A stretch of DNA of 64,000 bases from contig CM030362.1 of assembly GCA_017893485.1 (NCBI GenBank), positions 38,534,984 through 38,598,983 of the forward strand. The letters run 5' to 3'. Every line of letters begins with the position of its first letter. The first letter of the stretch is position 1. The notes under the pieces were generated by a model. That model did no database searches, was not told the origin of the DNA, and was given only the letters and a program-made list of their open reading frames with translations. Of this stretch, positions 56,140-64,000 are shown piece by piece. The stretch is from Hemerocallis citrina (Eukaryota > Streptophyta > Magnoliopsida > Asparagales > Asphodelaceae). The position numbers were made by a program, and so were the translations under genes.

Positions 56140-56349
56140 GCAATCCTGCACTGCGTCCATGGAGGGCCCATTGGAGGGGAATCCAACACTTCCCGCAAAG
56201 CCTTCGTCCGGGATGTCAACACCGTACATGGCCCTCTCTCTCCCCAGGTCCAGCAACTCCCTGTCTCCTTCTCAGGCAAGGATCTAGAAGGGGTCCAGCT
56301 CCCTCATTGTGACGGCTTGTCATCAACCTCAGCATGGCAAACTTCTAGG

Positions 56350-56816
56350 TCCGGAGAATCCTCGTAGACAATGGGAGCTCGGTCAACATTCTGTTCCTGG
56401 AAGCATTCGAGAACCTAAAGCTCTCCCGTGAAAAACTAAAGCCAGCCGGGTATACCCTGCACGGATTCTCCGGCGTCCCCGTAACTATAGAGGGGATCGT
56501 CACCCTCGATGTCACAGCAGGCATGACCCCGAACAGAAGGACCGAGTCCATGGACTTCATGGTTGTGAATGTCAAGGCAGCCTACAATGCCATCCTCGGC
56601 CATCCAGGACTCTGCTCCCTCCAGGCGGTTCCCTCGGCCTACCATCAGAAAATGAAGTTCCCTACTAACACTGGCGTCGGAGTTGTCCGAGGGAACCAAG
56701 AAGCAGCACGCTCATGCTACATGACGGCGATCGGAAGCGGGGTGTTTCTCCTCGATGCCGTCGAGCTGGAGCCCGAAAGAACCCAGCCAGAGCCAGAGCC
56801 GACGGACGAGCTGTAA
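56350..56816 (+). pseudogene. Tat-type protease
   Basis: Retropepsin with active-site V-D-N-G-S-S-V-N (Asn where D-T-G is usual), followed by H-G-F-S-G-V-P-V, Y-N-A-I-L-G-H-P-G-L and the H-Q-K-M-K-F-P-T block. The frame differs from gag, so a frameshift lies between 56140 and 56350. TAA at 56814 ends it, in frame with RT. Confidence 0.85.
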
Positions 56817-58103
56817 GATGTCTCGTTCAAGACAAGGGATCCGTTGAAGCACTTTCGAGTAAGCTGCTCCCTCACCCCCGACCTCAAGTCCGCCCTAATC
56901 GCCTGCATTCGGCGCAATGTCGACCTTTTTGCCTGGAAACCCTCTGACATGTCCGGCATCTCCGAGGATCTCATCATGCACAAACTCAGCGTGATCCCTG
57001 GGTCGAGACCAGTTGTCCAAAAACGGCTCAAGTACGCCCCGGAGCGACAACAGGCGGTAAATGCAGAAGTTGACAAGCTCTTGTTCGCGCGTTTCGTGCA
57101 AAAGGTCAGCTACCTGGAGTGGCTGGCGAACGTCATCAAGGTCAAGAAGGCGAGCAGGAGTTGGAGGATCTGCATAGATTTCACCGACCTCAACAAGGCA
57201 TGCCCCAAGGATCCGTTCCCTCTCCCCAGCATTGATGCCCTGATCGATGTAACCTCGGGCCACAAGCTCTTATCGTTCATGGATGCCTTCTTAGGCTATA
57301 ACCAGATCCGGATGTTCCCTCCAGACATCACCAAGATGTCCTTCGTCACAGACCAGGGACTGTATTGCTACCGGGTCATGCCCTTCGGGCTGAAGAACGC
57401 CGATGCCACCTACCAGATGCTCGTCAATCGAGTCTTTAAAGATCAAATCGGGCGTAACATGGAGGTATACGTCGACGACATGCTCGTCAAAAGCTGGCAA
57501 GGACAACACCACATCGCCGACCTGGAAGAGGCCTTTGGGGTCCTTCGAACCCACAACATGAGACTCAATTCGACGAAGTTCGCCTTCGGCGTCTCCTCGG
57601 GAAAGTTCTTAGGGTTCATCGTCAGCCAGCGCGGCATCGAGGCGAACTCCGAAAAAATTCAGGCCATCATAGACATGGCCCCTCCCAGGAATGTCAAAGA
57701 AGTCCAGAGGCTAACGGGTAGACTGGCGGCCATCGGCCGTTTCCTCTCTAAGTCTGGAGAGAAGTCCTTTCCGTTCTTCAAGGCGCTGCGCGGCACTGGA
57801 AGGTTCGAGTGGGGTGCTCAACAGCAAGAAGCCTTTGCACAGTTGAAAGAGTACCTCGCGAACCCTCCTTTCCTCAGCAAGCTCGAATCAGGGGAGCCAC
57901 TCTGGCTCTACCTTTCCGCTTCGGAGAACGTACTCAGTGCCGTCCTCGTTCGAGAAGTAGAAGGGGTTCAAAAGCCCCTCTACTATGTAAGTAAGGTCCT
58001 GCTCAACGCCGAGACCGGGTATTCTAGGATGGAGAAGGTGGCGTACGTCTTGGTCATAGCCGCGCGAAAGCTCCGCCCTTACTTTCATGCGCATTCGATC
58101 TAG
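56817..58103 (+). pseudogene. Tat-type reverse transcriptase and first RNase H
   Basis: Open through 429 codons. RT boxes: W-R-I-C-I-D-F-T-D-L-N, F-M-D-A-F-L-G-Y-N-Q, M-P-F-G-L-K-N-A-D-A-T-Y-Q and active-site Y-V-D-D-M. The thumb has Q-R-L-T-G-R-L-A-A-I-G-R-F. The first RNase H is a weakened version (L-Y-L-S-A-S-E-N-V-L-S-A-V-L, with Ser where Asp is usual), as is common in this group. TAG at 58101 breaks H-S-I-(Q)-V-L-T-D. Confidence 0.94.
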
Positions 58104-60036
58104 GTACTCACGGATCAACCCTTGAAGGCCGTGCTCTACAAACCTGAGAGCTCCGGACGACTAGTTAAATGGTCTATCGAACTCAGCCAGTACGACATCG
58201 GCTATCAACCGAGAACGTCCATCAAAGGGCAGGCCCTCTCCGAATTCATTACAGAATGCACCATCTCCGAGCAACCCGCGAGCAAAGAAGCCGACCAGAC
58301 GTGGAAAGTTTACGTCGACGGCTCCTCTTGCGAAATGGGGAGTGGTGCGGGCATCATCCTTCGAGGTTCGGATGGTTTCCTCCTCTAGTATTGTCTCCGC
58401 CTCAACTTTTCGGCCTCTAACAACGAGGCTGAATACGAGGCAATGATCACCGGGCTTAACCTGGCCCATCAAGCCGGTGCCAAACAGATCAGGGCCTTTA
58501 GCGACTCTCAGCTGGTGGTCAACCAGATCACAGGGGGCTACGAGGCCCGTGACGATCGGATGATCAAGTACCGGGCCATGGTCCAATGCCTATTATCGTC
58601 CTTTGACGAATCGGCTGTCGTAAGGATCCCCCGGGAGCTGAACGCCCAGGCCGACGCCCTGTCAAAATTGGCTTCCTCATCCTTTGAAGGCCTCGACCGC
58701 ACGGTCCTAATTGAAGTCCTGTTGAAGCCAAGTACAGACTCCCCGGAGGTTCTGTGCGTCGAAGACGGAGCCCCTCCTGACGACTGGACCACCCTTATCA
58801 AAAAATTTCTAATCAAGGGAGAGCTCCCCGAAGACCGAGCTGAAGCAAGATGGATCAGGGTCCGATCTGAAAGATTCGCGGTCATCAATGCCACCCTCTT
58901 CAAAAGGTCCTATACAACAACCGATGGCAGATCCTACCTCCGCTGCCTAAGCCCAAACGAAGCCAAGTACGCCCTCAAGGAGCTGCACGAGGGGATCGAC
59001 GGATGTCACATGGGAAGCCATTCACTAGCACGGAAGGTGCTAAATCACAGATACTACTGGCCCACTATGCTGCAAGACGCCCTCGCCCTAGTGAAGAAGT
59101 GTGGCCCCTGCCAACGGTTCTCCCCCGTGAAGAGGGCTCCTCAGGCGAACCTCCGGTCAATGGCCTGTCCGACCCCCTTTGCAATGTGGGGGATGGATTT
59201 GGTAGGCCCATTTCCAAAGCAACGGGCCAGCAAAAGTTTCTCATTGTGGCTATCGACTATTTCACTAAATGGATCGAGGCCGAGCCATTAGCAACGATCA
59301 CCGAGCGACGACTCAACAATTTTTCTAGAAATACATCGTCTGTCGGTTCGAGATTCCGCAGGTGCTCATCACAGACAATGGGACTCAATTTGCGGATAAG
59401 AATTTCTGCAAGTTCTGCGAAGATCTCGGGATCCAGCAGCGCTTCTCCTCAGTATGCCATCCCCAGTCTAATGGTCAGGCCAAGAACGCGAACCACCAAA
59501 TCCTCGACGACCTCAAGAAACGACTCGATAACTCTTCCAAGGGGTTATGGGTCGACGAATTACCCAGCGTTCTCTGGGCCCACCGAACAACAAAGAGAAT
59601 CCCCACGGGTGAATCCCTTTTCAATCTGACATACGGCGCAGAGGTCGTCATTCCCTTGGAGATCGGGATCCCTTCACCCCGAATCATGGCTTTCGATGAG
59701 GCCGCCAAATCCCAACAGCTGCGAGCCGACCAGGACCTCATAGACGAGGTCAGGGAAAAGTCCGCCATTAAAAGAAGCATCTACCAGCAAAGAATTGAGA
59801 AGTTCTACAATAAGAAGGTGCACCCAACTGACATCAAACTCGGGGATCTTGTCCTTCGAAAGCTGGCGGTATCCAATCCCGGCCAGAAGAGAAAGTTGGC
59901 ACCAAATTGGGAGGGCCCCTACAAAGTATCCGAAGTCGTGCGCCCAGGCACGTACCGCCTGACCAATGCCGAAGGCAAGCCCATCAAGAGGCCCTGGAAC
60001 GCGGAACACCTAATCAAGTTCTTAAAAGGAGAGTAA
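58104..60036 (+). pseudogene. Tat-type second RNase H and integrase
   Basis: A second, plant-type RNase H carries Y-V-D-G-S-S, N-N-E-A-E-Y-E-A and F-S-D-S-Q-L-V (catalytic D, E, D) and is interrupted by TAG at 58386. Integrase then shows an HHCC finger (H-E-G-I-D-G-C-H ... C-G-P-C), W-G-M-D-L-V-G-P-F-P and I-T-D-N-G-T-Q-F. Two frameshifts lie in the core (near 59215 and 59330-59360). The position of the catalytic Glu, after H-P-Q-S-N-G-Q-A, reads Lys. The tail ends R-P-W-N-A-E-H-L-I-K-F-L with stop TAA at 60034. Confidence 0.93.
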
Positions 60037-60175
60037 CCTCCATGTAAATTATCATGATTGTAATCGGCACGTCGTGCCTGGTCTTTTGTAAAGTTCAAAT
60101 ATATTGTAAATATGCCAGCTTTCTTAAAACAAGCCTATGGCTACTTATTTTGTTACAAGTAAATAACATATCTCG

Positions 60176-60572
60176 AACTCGATGCCCGGAAAGCAGCGCG
60201 AGCCTGAAAAGCTTTCTTTACAAGCTTGGCGCTCGGTGCTCGGATAACAGGACGAGCCTGAAAAGCTTCCCTTACAAGCTTGGGGCTCGGTGCTCGGATA
60301 GCAGCACGAGCCTGAAAAGCTTCCCTTACAAGCTTGGGGCTCGGTGCTCGGATGACAGCGCGAGCCTGAAAAGCTTCCCTTACAAGCTTGGGGCTCATTG
60401 ATCGGATGACAGTGCAAGCCTGAAAAGCTTTCCTTACAAGCTTGGGGCTCATTGCTCGGATAACAGTGCGAGCCTGAAAAGCTTCCCTTACAAGCTTGGG
60501 GCTCGGTGCTCGGATAACAGCCCGAGCTTGAAAAGCTTCTCTTACAAGCCTGAGCTCGGCGCTCCGACAACG
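60176..60572. repeat. 54-bp tandem repeat array in the Tat 3' region
   Basis: The motif GAGCCTGAAAAGCTT starts at 60200, 60254, 60308, 60362, 60416, 60470 and 60524, an exact 54-bp period over seven copies. Each unit contains GCTCGGATA-RCA-x-CGCGAGCC, a near palindrome, and CTTACAAGCTTGG. Since 54 is divisible by three, long Cys/Ser-rich chance frames read through the array. Confidence 0.95.
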
Positions 60573-60622
60573 GTACCGTCGGGAAAGCTTCCCTACATAT
60601 TCAGGACAGCTACACACCCTAA

Positions 60623-62592
60623 GAACAAGTGTGGGAGCTCGGCGTCGGCCCCAAGCAAGGCGGATGCCTTCTTCAAGACACCGCGACCTTGACACTCGGT
60701 GGAGACCCTCTGCTACGCCTGCAACTGTCTTTCTCACCGGTATGGGGGCTCGGTATCCGTCCCTCGCTCGGTTTGGGCTTCTTCAAGCTCATCAACCTAT
60801 GTACGAGGCGACATCCGCCAGCCACGCCCACACCGTCTTTCCCTGAGAACAAGTGTGGGAGCTCGGTGTCGGCCCCGAGCAAGGCGGGTGCCTTCTCCAA
60901 AGCACCGCGACTTTGACGCTTGACGGCGACCCTCTCCTACGCTTGCAACTATCTTTCTCACCGGTATGGGGGCTCGGCATCCGACCCTCACTCGGTTTGG
61001 GCTTCTTCAAGCTCATCAACCTATGTACGAGGCGACATCCGCCAGCCACGCCCACACCGTCTCTCCCTGAGAACAAGTGTGGGAGCTCGGCGTCGGCCCC
61101 GAGCAAGGCGGGTGCCTTCTCCAAGGCACCGCGACCTTGACGCTCGGTGGCGACCCTCTGCTACGCCTGCAACTGTCTTTCTCACCGGTATGGGGGCTCG
61201 ACATCCGTCCCTCGCTCGGTTTGGTCTTATTCAAGCTCATCAACCTATGTATGAGGCGACATCCGCCAGCCACGCCCACACTATCTCTCCCTGAGAACAA
61301 GTGTGGGAGCTCGACGTCAGCCCCGAGCAAGGCGGGTGCCTTCTTCAAGACACCACGACCTTAACGCTCGGTGGAGACCCTCTGCTATGCCTGTAACTGT
61401 CTTTCTCACCGGTATAGAGGCTCGGCATCCGTCCCTCACACGGTTTGGGCTTCTTCAAGCTCATCAACCTATGTACGAGGCGACATCCGCCAGCCACGCC
61501 CACACCGTCTCTCCCTGAGAACAAGTGTGGGAGCTCGGCGTCGGCCCCGAGCAAGGCAGGTGCCTTTCCCAAGGCACCGCGACCTTGACGCTCGGCGGTG
61601 ACCCTCTACTACGCCTGCAACTGTCTTTCTCACCGGTATGGGGGCTCGGCATCCGTCCCTCGCTCGGTTTGGGTTTCTTCAAGCTCATCAACCTATGTAC
61701 GAGGCGACATCCGCCAGCCACGCCCACACCATCTCTCCCTGAGAACAAGTGTGGGAGCTCGGCGTCGGCCCCGAGCAAGGCGGGTGCCTTCTTCAAGACA
61801 CCGCAACCTTGACGCTTGGTGGAGACCCTGTGCTACGTCTAGAACTGTCTTTCTCACCGGTATGGGGCTTTGCATCCGTCCTTCGCTCGGTTTGGGCTTC
61901 TTCAAGCTCATCAACCTATGTACGAGGCGACATCCGCCAGCCACGCCCACACCGTCTCTCCCTGAGAACAAGTGTGGGAGCTCGGCATCAGCCCCGAGCA
62001 AGGCATGTGCCTTCTTCAAGGCACCGCGACCTTGACGCTCGGCGGAGACCCTCTGCTACGCCTGCAACTGTCTTTCTCACCGGTATGGGGCTCGGCATCC
62101 GTCCCTCGCTCGGTTTGGGCTTCTTCAAGCTCATCAACCTATGTACGAGGCGACATCCGCCAGCCATGCCCACACCGTCTCTCCCTGAGAACAAGTGTGG
62201 GAGCTCGGCGTCGGCCCCGAGCAAGGCGTGTGCCTTCTCTAAGGCACCGCGACCTTGATGCTCGACGGCAATCCTCTGCTACGCCTGCAACTGTCTTTCT
62301 CACCGTTATGGAGGCTCGGCATCCGTCCCTCGCTCGGTTTGGGCTTCTTCAAGCTCATCAACCTATGTACGAGGCGACATCCGCGAGCCACGCCCACACT
62401 GTCTCTCCCTGAGAACAAGTGTGGGAGCTCGACGTCGGCCCCGAGCAAGGCATGTTACTTCTCCAAAGCACCGCGACCTTGATGCTCGGCGGCGACCCTC
62501 TGCTACGCCTGCAACTATCTTTCTCACCGGTATGGGGGCTCGGTATCTGCCCCTCGCTCGGTTTGGGCTTCTTCAAGCTCATCAACCTATCT
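60623..62592. repeat. About 224-bp tandem repeat array in the Tat 3' region
   Basis: GAACAAGTGTGGGAGCTCG starts at 60623, 60847, 61071, 61295, 61519, 61743, 61966, 62189 and 62413: six 224-bp steps, two of 223. That is eight full units and about 0.8 of a ninth. The unit length is not a multiple of three, so ORFs here change frame each unit and are not genes. Such arrays between pol and 3' LTR are known in Tat elements and can seed satellites. Confidence 0.95.
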
Positions 62593-62599
62593 CTTGGCA

Positions 62600-63591
62600 C
62601 TTCAGTATAAAGCAGACTAGATGCTTCCAAGAGTTCGGACCATACTGCATGGGGCACAGCTTCGCCTAGTTCAGAACCCTCTTAACAAAAGGATGCAGAG
62701 GCAGCCTCAGCCCCGAGAGGAAGGCATCCTTGGGGAACATACAGTAGCCCGGTGCCAGAGCCGTGGTGGGCCGAATACCTGGGCTCGGAATGAAGATCTC
62801 GAACTCCCACAGAATATAGTAGGCGGCCCTAAGAATGTTAAGATATTCCGCCTTCAAAATGCTCGGGATGCTATCAGCGTGAATCTTCACCCGAGTGTCT
62901 TTGCCCGGCACTGGAGGATCGGTTCGATATCCTTAATATCGTCGGGATACATCCGAATCGACCCTGGATTCTTGAAGGAGACCAGGGGAAACTCAAAACC
63001 CGATCTCGGTGCGTACTCATCTGGTGAGGAAGGACTGTGTGGGATGGTCAAGACTTCCTTTTTCCGACGAGGGCGAGCCTTCCGCTCGGGAGATGGCATC
63101 GACAAAGGGGGAAGGGGTGGAAGATCTTCTCCGACCCCGGTCGGCCTTCCAGCCGTGCCCTGGCCCGCGTCCCCTTGGGTAGCCTCCCGTTTGTTGATCT
63201 CATCCTCCTCGTCTTCCTCGTCAACCTCGGTACCCTGCTCATCCTCATCTTCCTCCTCGCCCTCGATGCCTTCCCCCTCCTCTTCCTCATCGTCCTTCTC
63301 CTGATCCTGCTCCTCCTCGTCCTCGCCGTCCCCCTCATCCTCTTCCTCCTCATCACCCTTATCCATGGGCTCCTTTTCCAGCCTTCTGGACCTCAGCGGG
63401 GACACAACGAAGGCTACGTCACCCCCATCGTCCGACCCAGGGTCGGTCAGAACTTCTTCCTTCACCTTATACTTACTCAAGGACGAGGACGTCTCCTGTT
63501 CGGATTCCTCTGCGGAACGGCCTGACGAGCTAGCCTCGGATCCGGACTGAGTTCGCGACATTACTAAAAAGAAAGTACTAACCTGGAGCAT
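62600..63591 (-). pseudogene. Antisense ORF of the Tat element (gypsy-type transposon ORF)
   Basis: A 234-codon frame at 62887-63591 on the strand opposite to gag-pol begins M-L-Q-V-S-T-F-F. It has a Ser-rich start, a long Glu/Asp-rich central tract (about residues 85-135) and a basic K-A-R-P-R-R-K-K patch. It ends near 62887, but the neighbouring frame (62666-62911) continues with G-Y-C-M-F-P-K-D-A-F-L-S-G-L-R-L-P-L-H-P-F, then a third frame near 62620. Two frameshifts, or small introns, divide it. The L-R-L-P-L-H-P-F block recalls the putative gypsy-type transposon domain (Transposase_28) in antisense ORFs of Tat elements. Its role in the life cycle is not established. Confidence 0.65.
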
Positions 63592-63895
63592 AGGAAGTTG
63601 CGGTCACCGGAAAATATCGCCGACGGCAAGTAAGAATCCCGCTCTTGTTAAAAATTGGAATGTGAGTAATAAAGTGAAGATGAAGAAATGAGGGAGGGGG
63701 AGGGGGTTTTAAAGGGGAAAGCGACTCCTCGATTTCCGCAAAAAAGATCTGGCCGTTGGATCTTAACCATCAAGATCCAGCGGCCACCAAGATCTGGAAA
63801 CGCTTTGATCTTTGCGCCCACGATGTCAGCAATAAGCATAAAATTACCCCACTACCCCTCTACTTTTTCTCTCCAAATAGACTTTTTCGACAAGT
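63592..63895. other. Upstream region of the antisense ORF
   Basis: Includes a G-rich patch (63690-63712) and a large imperfect hairpin at 63747-63796, where AGATCTGGCCGTTGGATCTT pairs with AAGATCCAGCGGCCACCAAGATCT. It may be the promoter area of the antisense ORF. No 3' LTR is reached. Confidence 0.5.
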
Positions 63896-64000
63896 CAGAA
63901 GGGTCGATGCTCGGATAGCATCGCGAGCCATTAATTCCACTTCTATTACACAGAAGGGTTGACGCTCGTATAGTACCGCGAGCCAATAATTCATCTTCTA
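63896..64000. repeat. 55-bp tandem repeat at the window edge
   Basis: CAGAAGGGT starts at 63896 and 63951. Each copy contains GCTCG-x-ATAG-x-A-x-CGCGAGCC, the same near palindrome as in the 54-bp array at 60176. The array runs off the window. Confidence 0.7.

Larger units (their letters stand above)
38127..64000 (+). mobile_element. Tat-type Ty3/Gypsy retrotransposon, right end off window
   Basis: 5' LTR (38127-38709), primer-binding site, gag, protease, RT-RNase H, a second RNase H and integrase on the plus strand, then tandem repeats and an antisense ORF. The second RNase H before integrase and the antisense ORF after pol are hallmarks of the Tat group (Ogre, Grande and Retand relatives). 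A 15.7-kb CACTA transposon (38864-54611) interrupts gag. Several in-frame stops and frameshifts make it non-autonomous. The 3' LTR was not reached by 64000. Confidence 0.92.

Noticed and set aside
60176..60572. CRISPR-like regular array
   Set aside because: Units are head-to-tail tandem repeats without variable spacers, in a plant retrotransposon.
60145..62482. Many overlapping ORFs on both strands with repeated Cys/Ser- or Leu/Lys/Pro-rich peptides
   Set aside because: They arise from the 54-bp and 224-bp tandem arrays; the 224-bp unit shifts frame at every copy, so no protein is maintained.
62621..63525. Plus-strand Ser/Leu-rich ORFs opposite the acidic antisense ORF
   Set aside because: Long Ser and Leu runs are the complement of Glu/Asp codons; the minus strand gives the sensible protein with charged tracts and a conserved-looking block.

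Overview
This window is plant nuclear DNA, most likely a eudicot. It holds one ordinary host gene, a two-exon LRR receptor-like (pseudo)kinase at 30018-34769, in a dense nest of transposable elements. The families present are typical of angiosperm intergenic DNA: Athila-type and Tat-type Ty3/Gypsy, Ty1/Copia, L1-type LINE, CACTA, a large Tekay-like solo LTR and several MITEs. There is no bacterial-style operon, CRISPR array, rRNA or convincing tRNA gene.

Layout. (1) 1-9558: an Athila-type Ty3/Gypsy element on the minus strand, cut by the left window edge, inserted into a Ty1/Copia element whose 5' part remains at 9559-11462. (2) 11463-17396: low-information intergenic DNA with a LINE-mobilised retroposon (12630-14278, 15-bp target duplication) and a 2.26-kb non-autonomous CACTA element (14991-17247, ATA duplication). 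(3) 17397-29021: a 5'-truncated L1-type LINE with a 13-bp target duplication, split by a complete Ty1/Copia element (22284-28880, GCTTT duplication). (4) 29022-38126: the host gene with its promoter, a 2.8-kb intron carrying a Harbinger-like MITE, and flanks with two members of one long-TIR family, a nested retroposon and a Stowaway-like MITE. (5) 38127-64000: a Tat-type Ty3/Gypsy element running off the right edge. A 15.7-kb CACTA transposon (38864-54611, TAC duplication) interrupts it within the first codons of gag, and that CACTA itself carries a 3.7-kb solo LTR (45130-48856, GTTAG duplication) and a captured fragment of a host NPF/PTR transporter gene. Past pol, the Tat element has two tandem-repeat arrays (54-bp and about 224-bp units) and an antisense acidic ORF.

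How the pieces work together. Nearly all mobile coding regions are broken by stops or frameshifts. Many stops look like CAA/CAG/CGA to TAA/TAG/TGA or TGG to TGA/TAG, the pattern expected from deamination of methylated cytosine. Insertion boundaries were set here by matching direct repeats by eye, so the relative order of insertions is well supported.

The most unusual signals are: paired GTCGAC palindromes with 19-22 bp spacing in the LTRs of two unrelated retrotransposons, and in the coding part of one of them; the NPF/PTR exon inside the CACTA element; a duplicated polypurine-tract-plus-hairpin module in the Athila element; and the antisense ORF with repeat arrays of the Tat element. Family names come from recognising motifs and typical domain order; no database search was possible.
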